Positions 36,499 to 46,397 of a stretch of 64,000 nucleotides of DNA are shown one piece after another. Within the stretch, counting starts at the first letter, position 1; each line of letters begins with the position of its first letter. The position numbers were made by a program, and so were the translations under genes. Where the stretch lies: the NCBI GenBank assembly GCA_021234155.1, contig JAJEKV010000075.1:5374805-5438804 (forward strand), in the 5' to 3' direction. This stretch comes from Isoetes taiwanensis (taxonomy: Eukaryota; Streptophyta; Lycopodiopsida; Isoetales; Isoetaceae). The notes under the pieces are model-generated. The model ran no database searches and was not told the origin of the DNA. It was given only the letters and a program-made list of their open reading frames with translations.

Positions 36499-36845
36499 TT
36501 GGGGAGACTTGGACAAGGGCATGGTCGGGCTCCGCCTTTGAGTGGGAGAAGACTAGGTGTTCGGGTCCAAGCTCACCGTTTACTCTTGTAATTTTATTGA
36601 TTAATGTATTTAGTTTAGAAAAAATTGGGGAGACTTGGACAAGGGCATGGTCGGCTCCGCCTTGAGTGGAGAAGACTAGGTGTTCCGGGTCCAAGCTCAC
36701 CGATTACTCTTGTAATTTTATTGATTAATGTATTTAGTTTAGAAAAATTTGGGGAGACTTGGACAAGGGGCATGGTCGGCTCGCCTTGAGTGGAGAAGAC
36801 TAGGTGTTCCGGGTCCAAGCTCACCGCCTACTCTTGTTTATTTTT
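36499..36845. repeat. Three-copy leader repeat (period about 125 bp)
   Basis: Units start near 36499, 36625 and 36749 with TTGGGGAGACTTGGACAAGG and contain TGGAGAAGACTAGGTGTTC and GGGTCCAAGCTCACC. They resemble the two-copy repeat at 3415-3602 in motif order and period. A candidate donor (CTAG|GTAAGA) lies just upstream near 36431, so the repeats may be in a leader intron. Confidence 0.7.
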
Positions 36846-37143
36846 TTATTAATATATCAATAAATAGAAATCTTTACGGGATTGGACAAGGGCAGGGTTT
36901 TTGAAAAAAATTGCATTATTGATTTTCGGGTTTCTAGTTAAGAATGTTGTTTTTTAAAGATGTTAGGGATGTCAAAGAAACACTGATGTGGAGTGGTTAA
37001 GAGCAAGAAAAAATTTAAATAGTTGGTTTAAAAAAAAAAAATTAAAAGGGAAACTAACTCTTAAGAAAGTAGGTAAAGATTCATAATGAAGGTTTGAAAA
37101 AAGTCACAAAGCAAGATTAATGAATCTAAATTGGTTTGTAGGT

Positions 37144-40100
37144 ATGGCCCCGACTGTGAAGACACTAATGATTAGTGAGATTAGACGCATGGTCATAAAT
37201 GAGATATGTGCTAACGAAAGTCCCGATAGGGAGATGCAAACCGGGTCAACGCGGTCGCACCATTTTGTCGGACATGTGAAAAGGAAGTGCCAATTTGAGT
37301 TAGCACAAAAATGGCCAGTCAAGAAGAAATGTTGACTTCTCTCCTTGACACACATGTAAAGCCAATGATTGGAAACCCCATGGATGGGCGAAGACATGTT
37401 TGAAGCATTCAAAGGCGGCTTTAAAAGTCCCAATGCCGAGGCTCGTGTCAAGGAATGGGTAGCTTCATGGAATTCCTCAAAGAAGCGACGTTTGGATCAC
37501 AAGAACATCATTGCGGATCTCAATGCACGCCGTTTGAGGTAATTAAAATGCTTTGCATCGTGGGGAAGCTCTAGTGGAGCGGGGCCTAGCAAGGCCCACT
37601 TTTCTTTGGAGAATCACATGAACACATCAATCTTTGTTGATCCCATGCCCGTAGAGGCCGTGGATGTGATACGCCTTATTGAGGAGAAACCAACACATCG
37701 CATCGTATCAAATCAAGATCAACGGAACACAACACTTCCAAGATGATGAGCTATACATTGGATGGGTTTTCAAGGGCAAAGATAGGGCGTAGACGCATGA
37801 GATGGCTCAAAGATACATACGCTTCAAGAGCCCGCGATCCCTGCTTTGGCTACATCCATTGGACTTGCATATGAAGTTGCTAGCTCTAGTGGGGGATACC
37901 ATAGGGCCAATGGTGATTCTACCTTTCATGAATGGAGAGACACTTGCACACTTGTTTGACTATTTACCTAATAACTTGTCACGTTTTAGAAGATGGTCAA
38001 ATGCAATTGCTAGAGCGCCAAGAAGAACCGACAAACACATAGGCTTGAACTTAGGAGCAAAATGCGAGTTGTATATCAAGTATGTTCGAGAGATAGCTCT
38101 TGCCCTAGCGTAAGGTGTCTTTGAGATCCACAAAGGCCACTTCACTCACACAAAGCTTAATTGCAAGAGAGTCAAATTACATTTTGATGATGAGTACCAA
38201 AATGTGTGGGTGGCCATTGGTGATTGGGACAATGCAATTCATTTTACGCCAAAGAGCGTCGTCCCTTGTTGAAGTGTCGGTACTTACTTTCGGATGGACA
38301 AGCAAAATATCCATGGTTAGAGGAAACCGTGGTTTGAGAAATCAAAGGATGATGATCGTGTATGGGGACACGAAATTCATGATGTCTATGCATTGGGATA
38401 TATTTATGAGATGCTTCCGGATTTTCGTGCAAGCTATGCGACGAATGGAGTGGTTTAATAATAACAACAATGCCCAATGGATTAATCCAACCCATATGTA
38501 CCAACGACGCCTTGACAAGTTGGAGGAGCAAAAACAAGAATGATGTGCCTACGTGAAGACGTATTCTCATCACGACCCAAAGCTTCAAGTTGTTGAAGCC
38601 TTACAAAGTGTTGGAATATCTTCTACCATGGTTGTGAGACAAAGACGACACATGAAGTGCATGGATGCCTTGAGATGTCAAAATTGTTGTTGTCACAACT
38701 CAAATAATGAATACAATATTGTATATCTTGCCATGTTTAAGAGTATTAAATTTTTTAATTGTCTAATAACCAAATATATAAAGACACTTTTAATTATTCA
38801 AATCCCAATGTTTTGTAATGAACTTCCCATGTTGCTAACATTTGTTGCTTTCCTACTATGTTATTCATCGACTCCATATAAATAACTTGCAAGTTTTTGC
38901 ACATGTCCAGCAACCATGGGATGCGGCACGATGGCATATCTATTGTTCACAACTTTACTTCTCGCGTGGCTTGGTAGCCTTATTGACAGCCCTAAACCTG
39001 CAAAGGCCTTTAAGAGGCTTAAGTTGGTCGTTCGGTTTAGCTCTCACACCACCGCCACCTCCACCATTGTGTGGATTTGGTATGGATTTTTTCTAGGATA
39101 AAATGTAAGTTAACCATTTATTTTTAACGCTCTAATGTTTTTAAATGTAGCGTGTAAATGCGGGTTAAGGCCCTTCTTTTCCTTTGCATAATGTTCGCCG
39201 TCGCGGGTTATGGGCGGATCTTCTTCACCACCACCACCGCCGAAGAGACGGAAAAAGGACCTCGCGATCCGCCAGAAGACTTAAGAGCAGTGGAACCCGA
39301 GATATCAACGAGGCGATAACCCGAAGATAGGTGGAATGCCTTGCAACCGGGATGTCGCCCGCAGAAATGGAGATTGCGCCTGTGTTGTTGAACAAAGTAG
39401 GCGGAGGTCCGGCGCCCATGACCCTCCACGTCATAGCTCATACACTCCTTCAGAATTCAATCTTGGGCCCGTTCAGCACGCAGGAGAATGAACCCCACGG
39501 CGAGAGCCGACCGCCGATTTACGTCGGAGTGGACGAATTCCTCTTCAAGCTCTCGTTAAAGATCGTGCACCACCGCACCACCTCCACGAAGGCATCTCTT
39601 TCAATATGAGTGAGTTCATCTTGAATTATGCCCTTTTTTGTTCACTAACACATATTCATATGTTAGTCGATGTTGAGTGTAGTAGCAAGAAGTTGTCGCC
39701 GCCACAAAGACCGCAGATGGCTTACAATTTTTGGAAGATGGCTAATAGTGTCACAAATAGCGTTTTGCCATAACGCCCACAAGGGTGAATGGAACTCGGA
39801 GCCTATGATGAGGAAAAAGAGAGGATCAAGGAGCTTTTAGAAGCGTAATATCCCGAGCTCAAGTCGAGAGATCTCATGGAGGGAGGTTTGTTCAAAGCGG
39901 GGTAAACATGTTAAAGCCACCGTGTATTAGGCTCTTTTCGTTTCTTCATTATAACCTCATTGTACTCATATTTTATTTATATTTTGCAGAGGTAATCGAA
40001 GAAGCATTTGAAAGCTCTTGCCAAAGCTACTCTGTGGAGTCTCGATAGAGGAAGTGGCATGCAACTATCGGGTTGACTAATGAGGCATTTCAAGTACATC

Positions 40101-40612
40101 ATCTCTCCCATGAGTCGTATAATTAGATGATGCCATGTGGACTAAGTCCTTGTATTGCATTGTAGTGTTTGAAGGCCAACATATTATCAAAGAAAGGGGA
40201 AGCTAGAACAAAGGCAGCTACTGACGCGCGAGGTACGACGAAGCAAGTGGAAAGCCATAGTGCCAATAAGACTGGTGGGCGGTTATGGCTTTCTGGATAA
40301 GCTATTTGTAAGTATAAATTTGGTTTATAATGTAGGTTCTCGAGTTGAACACTAACATTAGTTTTGGTGCTCATTCTCAATAGGCGCCATTTGTCGGTCG
40401 CCTTACCGCTAAAGATGAACGCGAAAAGGGCCTTCAAACAAGGCGGTCATGCGCCATCGCAGACGCCATCGCTGCAGCGTGAAAGGGGGATGAAGTGTGT
40501 ATCATTCATTAGATAATTATTTGTGACTACAATGAACTAATTGTTGCGATACAATATAAATGAGGTAAATGAAGACGAAGCCAATGAAGAAGAAGAAGAG
40601 AGCAACAACTAA
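37144..40612 (+). pseudogene. Second transposon gene, unknown function, frameshifted
   Basis: The start near 37144 (MAPTVKTLMISEIRRM..; an in-frame alternative is at 37120) follows the leader repeats. Coding-like stretches in changing frames read TSLLDTHVKPMIGNPMDG.., EDMFEAFKGGFKSPNAEARVK.. and SSKKRRLDHKNIIADLNARR (about 37330-37540), then MAQRYIRFKSPRS.. (37802-38113), ..DDEYQNVWVAIGDWDNAIHF (about 38180-38260), and from 39200 a Pro/Lys-rich start. The C-terminus is strongly acidic (NEDEANEEEEESNN, stop at 40612). Introns are likely, for example before 40380. No family is recognised with confidence. Position next to the right end and the shared leader suggest an element-encoded accessory protein, but a captured host gene is possible. 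Confidence 0.35.
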
Positions 40613-41044
40613 AGACTTAATATATTTTGTAATGTGCAAATTACATTGTGAAATATATTAATTGAATTCAATTTAAATTTTTTATGCTTTGTTCTTATTA
40701 TTTGTGATTTTTTTGTTATGTTAATTTTATGCTCGATTCTATTTTTTTATTCTTAGATTTATTAAACATTTAATTACATATTAAACAATAATGCTTATCT
40801 ACCATTAATATAATTTAATCAATATTTGTTTCTATTTTTTCGAATTTTAAATTTTTAAATATTTATTCTCGATTTATTTTGTTCATATTTAATATTTATT
40901 AATACTATTTAATATTAATATTAATAAATATTACTAAATATTTATTTATATTAAATATTTGTTAATTTTGAATATGAATATTAACTGTCCGTTAAATCAT
41001 ATTGAATAATATTAAATAAATATTTTTTTAATCAAAATTCTTTA
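40613..41044. other. AT-rich spacer before the right array
   Basis: Very AT-rich, with repeated ATTAATATTAAATATT words. No gene is seen. It probably contains the 3' end of the upstream gene. Confidence 0.5.
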
Positions 41045-41563
41045 ATCGTTGAACGACGCGTTGTCCGTGGCTTATGGCCCGCCACGCCACCGGGCGCCGT
41101 TGAACGACGTTGTTCAAGATGGGCGCGGGCCGGTGATTACACGCAGCTGCCAATGACGGTGGTGACAACGCCCACGCCAAAGAACGCCGTTGAACGACGT
41201 TTCACACGCTGGCGTCCCGGTCCGCTTACGCTACGGCAACGCCACCGGACGGACATGATGACGTGTACTTTTCGTCGTTGAACGACGTTGCCAGGTCATC
41301 TGCCACGCCAGCCGGCCGCTACCGGGCGCGGCCACTCGGCAAAGCGTGCCGTGGTCAATGTCATTCCACGCGGCGCTAACGACGCTGGAACGACGCCACG
41401 CCGCCGCTAAAGACGCCGCGGTTTGCGACGCATAAACGCCGTTTATCGACGCTCCGACGTCGAAATAGACGTCGTTTATCGACGTTTTGACGTCGATCAT
41501 CGACGTGCAAACGACGTCTGGACGTCGTAATAGACGTCGTAACAGGGCTTTGGTTTTGTAGTG
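41045..41563. repeat. Right subterminal palindrome array and terminus of the CACTA element
   Basis: About 500 bp dense in GCCGTTGAACGACGTT, CGTCGTTGAACGACG and, nearest the end, GACGTCGTTTATCGACG variants. It ends AACAGGGCTTTGGTTTTGTAGTG, the complement of a CACTACAAAA terminus. Palindromes become closer and more regular toward the tip, as at CACTA ends. The motif matches the left array. Confidence 0.75.
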
Positions 41564-41566
41564 ATG
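41564..41566. other. Right target-site duplication ATG
   Basis: ATG directly follows TTGTAGTG and equals the bases at 2007-2009. The predicted empty site would read ..AATAATTTT-ATG-TCTTTCGCATG.. . Confidence 0.6.
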
Positions 41567-43554
41567 TCTTTCGCATGACAGGAAGTTCTCAAATTCTAAC
41601 CTTTCAAATTCCAAACAAAATTTCAAAATGACAGAGTCCAATTTTTTAACAAAAAATGTAGAACAAAGACACATTTGCATTAATTGCATTAGAACTCAAA
41701 AAAGAGTACATAAATAGATCCACTAACGAGCGGCATTACTCTCCTATCTTTTGCTATATATGAATCTATGAAACACACATGCCAATCAATGGATTCAAAT
41801 GGTTCATCACATAATGAAACCAATATTGTTGCGTCAAGAGTCTCTCGGTTCATACGACTTTTTGTAGCACTCTTACTAGCATTTTGGCGAGAAAAACCTC
41901 GCTCACACCTTGCTGTGCTTCCAGGAATGAGTATTCAGCATTGCCATAAATTCATTAGGGCTGGAAAACTGTTCCACCAGCTATTAGAAGTTCCATTTTC
42001 ATCTCTATAAATAGACCAAGCCACATAAATTGTCCCAACAAAGTCCTCTCTCTCGCTCAAGCATTGTACCCGATCAACTTTTGAAGCGAAGAAGTAAAGT
42101 TTCTAACCATCTGTTTCCCAATTCTCCTTGCCAAAGAAAAAACATTGTATACAGAGTACAAAAAGCATTTCATAATTTTTGGATACTCTATGGCTGAAGA
42201 CAAGCATATTAAATATTATAACCATTAACCAAACCATGGACCATAGAAATATAGGTACAAATCATATTATATGAAGTATATCATATGGATTGACTATAGG
42301 AAAAAAATGACAGGCAAATCTACATTTTTAGCCTTTCAAATGACATGTAAATATTTTACTTGTCTTTCTTATGACAGGCATTTAACTACCCGTTACTATT
42401 TATGGTAAAAAAATATATTTATATTTTACTATTTATGGTAGGCAAAAAATTTTCCTACCCGTTTTGACGGGCAAAATAGCAAGAAACGGGCATGAAAGCC
42501 GTCAAATTTTAACACTGCTTCCCAGCCAGTGCTCTGGCCAGGATCACGACCGGATTTCTCAGCTCAAGATCTGGCTCCGCAATCCCGACGGTAGCTTCGA
42601 TGGCAAATACGCCGGAAATGGTTCCATGAAGAATGATCTCAGTGCTTTGCGAATTTGCGGCCCTTGACCCTTTCCATGAGCATCGCTAGCGGCACCCTGT
42701 GTGTGCTCGAAGATCGAAAACTCCTCTTCTGCGCAGTAACCCAAAACGCGATCAGCTAGTAAATCCGGTGGCAAGGAACCATCTCCTCGAAATCCCTTGA
42801 TACCTTCCGGACAAGCGGACTTCGATCTACCACCGTGGTGTTACTAAGTACTTTTCTCGATTTTTCTTATCAGGATTTTTTTTTTTTTTTTTGAATTCGT
42901 TAGTTTTCCTCCCATCCTATTCATACTTTCCCCGCCCCCTCGATCCCCCAGTTTTCTTAGATCCGCTTAGGGATTTTGAATCTTATTTTAGGCATCGTTG
43001 GACCGGTTGATATGAGGCCCATCTTTGGGATAACAGATTCCGAAAGGAAGGACGGACCAGAGGTATTTTCCTTTGCATTCCATGATTAGTTTAGATGTAG
43101 CCCAAACCTCTTCTTTGAAAGTAAAAAGATGGTAAGTGTTGTTTAATCTTCTTACGTGAAAGGATATGGCGAACAAGGTTAAAAAATCTCGGACTTTCTA
43201 TTTGAAGGTATGATAAATGTTAATGCACCATTCGGCTCTCAAAGCGCGTGAGCCGAGCTTGCATTCTCTCGCATTATGGGAAGAAAAGGATGCGCCGATT
43301 TTCTCAAGGAGCTTCCGTTGCGTTTATATAGCTGTGTAATCAGAGAGCAACGAGAGATCCGTGGTCTGCCCATATTTTGTACTTCAAACTATCATTAATC
43401 CTCTATTTTGACAAAAAGGATTGTTGCGATCTTTCCTCGCAGACGATGTTTGTGCACCAACGTTCGCAGACTAAATCATGTAATGTCACCCAAGCATATT
43501 TTTAGCTCGTTTTGAAAGCCCTTGAAGGATTAAGGGCTGCTAGGCTCCTCAGTC
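41567..43554. other. Right flank of the CACTA element, no gene recognised
   Basis: AT-rich DNA with ATTTATGGTA and GACAGGCA words near 42300-42480, then a more GC-rich part (42490-43000) with an open frame containing ISQLKIWLRNPDGSFDGKYAGNG that I cannot assign, and a poly-T tract near 42880. It may be old transposon or intron sequence. Confidence 0.35.
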
Positions 43555-43744
43555 AGTAAATAATATAGAGAGGGCAGAGATAACTAATATAATGCAATAT
43601 ATTCAATAGAGAAAAAGGTGGGACAAGCTCCTCACGAGCTTAATATATAGACTCCTACATGAACAGATGCTACTCTTAGATAGATTTCCATGTCACGGAT
43701 GACGTGGCCTATAAAGATGAGGTGGAGTATTGATATATCCAACA
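43555..43744 (-). repeat. 3' LTR (relative to the minus-strand element)
   Basis: Near-identical to 46205-46397. Contains ATATAGACTCCTACATGAAC and GATGACGTGGCC. The outer edge reads CAGTAAAT where the other copy reads TGTAAAT, so the exact outer base is uncertain. Confidence 0.85.
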
Positions 43745-44285
43745 CCCTCCCTCAATATGAACACCTCAGCCTATCCAAAATCATCATGTCCGTGTTGATA
43801 TGTTAGCCATCTCGCATTTTTCAGATTTTCTAATATTCTTCAATGTTCTTGTTCTTGGAATATGTATCGGAAATTTTCTCTTCATGTATGCAATTTCTCC
43901 TTTCAAATTCTCCGGTTTCAGCTTGGCGGAATTTTATCAAAGACATTTACAACTTCCGTGAACATTAAATTCATATTATCGCTTTCCATGATTGATTGCA
44001 TCATATCCGGATCATCCGCAAATTCATAACACATATCCCAAAGATCTGATTTCTCTCGCTATGCGTGGGAGTGAGGTCTTCTTCCATGCTCATATTTAGA
44101 TTGCTCACATCATCTAATCTTCCCTCCCTTGAGCATCTAAATCTTATGCCATTGCCATTAGAAATCAGATTGGTACCTTTAGAATAAGCGTCTTCATTTT
44201 GGTCTTGATCGCAATCTGAATCTTGGGCTCTCCCTTGATCTTAGCCGCCTCAACTGCATCATGTGCATCAGGGATGGGATAGGGA

Positions 44286-45842
44286 TTATGAAAGGTGCAT
44301 TTCTTCATCAAATGTACATCTTCCTGGTCTACATAGCCAGTCTTGGGCCCTCCCGAATTTGATCATTTCTAACGCATTTTCCTTCTTGCAACCATCATTG
44401 GCAAATGCCAATTGATCTTGATTTGAATTCTTTTGATTCCCTCCCTCAATCTCAAGCATAATGGGCTGTTTTGGAATTGAGGCACTTACTAGCTGCTTGG
44501 GATTGGAAATTGAATTCAAAATTACTCTGTCGAAGTCTCTCTTGATATAATTTGCTCCACCAGCAGGTAATGCGCTTTATGGCAGCCTTCCTTGAAAGTT
44601 AAAGCTTCATTACAAATCAAATTACCTTGTAAATAACTTTCGAATCTTTTCTCGCTTGATGCATTCGAGCAAATCTTGAAGGCAGCATTGATTGGATTAC
44701 ATGGGTCTTCATTGAAGTGGCATAGCTTTCTTTTTTCGAATCTCCAAATGCGCCGCCATTTTTGAGTCTCAGACGAGTGCCCGATTCTATATTCATAAGA
44801 GAATCTCTTCCGCGGCTTTATATGCAAAAAGGCTTCTTCATCGCACCTTACGGATCTTCATAGATAATTCCCCTTCAAAAACTTCTCCTTGGTGGTTTCT
44901 CGCCTTGCTTCGTGAAAGCATAATGAAATTTGAATTTCGGAAATTTCTCTGGAAGGAACATCTTCGATTCCAAGCCTTCGCAATTGGGATATGGAGCTTC
45001 GAAATTGCATCTTTGGCATTGAGAATTTCATTGTCCTTTGTTGCTTTGGTCTTCTTGGCCATTACGTATCATGCTCCAATTCAAATTTCGGCATTCTCAT
45101 GCTTCTCAATACTCGTGGGCTTCAATTCCAACCCTATCAAGGCAGATTTTCCTCTTAATTCTCCTCTAACGAGTCAACAATCGCTTGCATAGACCCATCG
45201 CTTATCCGGGTTCTTTCTTCAAACCGGACCCCAATTTCTTACGGGATTTTCCGTGATTTTGCACAAATAAGTCTCTGTTGGAAATCTCCTCTCCGGTTGG
45301 GCAGCGGCATAAAGTTCTTCCACGAAATTGTCTTCCATAGAATCGGGGTTTTGAATCCCTCATAACCGCCTCGATTCTAACGATCCTCTCCATTTGCCGA
45401 TTTGGTCTTCCAAGACATCAATAAGAACTCGTCGACATCTTCTCGCAATCACCGTCAGAGGTTCTTCTTGAAGCCATTCATAACCAATGGGTCTTCAACG
45501 TTTTCATGCCATGTAAAATTGCTATGAAACGAAAAACTTGGATTAATAGAATGGGTGGAAAATGTCTTATCTTCCTTGATTTCTAAACTTGGGGCATCAA
45601 TTTCTGTCCTCGAGGCAATTCCAAATGCCCTATTCTTGGCATCATCTCCAAGCGCCACGGCCGTGATAATAAGATATCTTATCGGGCCCGGGGTTTTTCG
45701 ATGCTTTGCCGCATGGGTGATCAGCCCCTTTAACGCAAAGAAAATTTGGGCCTGCTTCCTCAACGAAGCCCTTTGGCAATTCATCGCCATCTTGCATCAC
45801 GGCCCCATCCAAATCTTTCGCGGCCCTTTTTCCAAGCGGCAA
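44286..45842 (-). other. Interior of the LTR element, broken minus-strand frames
   Basis: Minus-strand frames include MAMNCQRASLRKQAQIFF.. (45790-45455), MERIVRIEAVMRDSKPRF.. (45393-45202), MAKKTKATKDNEIL.. (45062-44838), MHIKPRKRFSYEYRIG.. (44827-44522) and MNSISNPKQLVSASIPK.. (44519-44286). They are basic and hydrophilic, as a gag remnant or captured exons would be, but show no zinc knuckle or other diagnostic motif. A long plus-strand frame also exists at 45555-45851, so strand cannot be settled by length. Confidence 0.25.
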
Positions 45843-46192
45843 GGACCTTAGGTTTCAATTAACGGCAGCTTCTTGATGCCATGCCCGGGTTTCTATCATA
45901 AAGCCACTGACACCGCCTTCTTCATACGCATTATTTTTGGCCTTTGGAGAACTGAATTGATGAGGCTTTAGCCTCTTCGTCGCCGCCTTTGTGATAATAT
46001 GTCAGTATCGCATCTATTAAGACATGCCATAGAAAAGCATGGGATTATAACGGAATGAGCCTTTACCACAAATTCCTTGAAGGCATTTAATGAAACGATT
46101 TTCTTCTCGCCCACATCTTAAATTGTGGAGGAGGCTCTCCTACTTCCTTGTTCATCGCTGCTTCTTTGCCCAGGATCAAATCGCGAGCCTGA

Positions 46193-46204
46193 GCTCTGAT
46201 ACCA
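46193..46204 (-). other. Primer-binding site for initiator tRNA-Met
   Basis: The minus strand reads TGGTATCAGAGC, immediately inside the right-hand LTR. This is the exact plant tRNA-iMet complement commonly used by LTR retrotransposons. It primes minus-strand DNA synthesis. Confidence 0.9.
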
Positions 46205-46397
46205 TGTAAATAATATAGAGAGGGACAGAGATAACTAATATAATGCAATATATTCAATAGAGAAAACCGTGGGACAAGCTCCTCACGTAGCTTAATATAT
46301 AGACTCCTACATGAACAGATGCGACTCTTAGATAGATTTCCATGTCACTGGATGACGTGGCCTATAAAGATGAGGTGGAGTATTGATATATCCAACA
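46205..46397 (-). repeat. 5' LTR (relative to the minus-strand element)
   Basis: Direct repeat of 43555-43744 with a few indels at CTG/CGG-type sites. Its promoter would drive minus-strand transcription through the element. Confidence 0.85.

Larger units (their letters stand above)
2010..41563 (+). mobile_element. Candidate giant CACTA (En/Spm) transposon, about 39.6 kb
   Basis: The left terminus reads CACTACAAG and the right terminus is the complement of CACTACAAAA. The only perfect terminal identity is CACTACAA, short but typical of the superfamily. Both ends carry subterminal arrays of one short palindrome (core CGTCGTT-N-AACGACG), which is the usual CACTA architecture and would be the binding sites of the element's own protein. 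A TNP2-type transposase with DUF4218 and DUF4216 regions lies inside. The matching ATG duplications at 2007-2009 and 41564-41566 tie the ends together. The length is far above the usual 5-20 kb and is explained by internal tandem duplications and a 13-kb satellite. It could instead be a nested cluster of several related elements, because internal palindrome arrays occur at 3040, 12570, 28280, 28985 and 36091. Confidence 0.65.
43555..46397 (-). mobile_element. Non-autonomous LTR retrotransposon, 2.84 kb, minus orientation
   Basis: Two direct repeats of about 190 bp (43555-43744 and 46205-46397) bound the element. On the minus strand each LTR begins TGTTGGATATATC and ends near TTTACA. A tRNA-iMet primer-binding site (TGGTATCAGAGC) directly adjoins the right-hand LTR, and a purine-rich tract (TTGAGGGAGGG) adjoins the left-hand one, which fixes the orientation. 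The interior has only broken frames on both strands and no protease, integrase or reverse transcriptase motif, so it depends on a partner element for mobility. Confidence 0.85.

Noticed and set aside
39208-39609. Pro/Lys-rich frames as a separate host gene
   Set aside because: No start context, intron or family support. Treated as part of the unassigned transposon gene.
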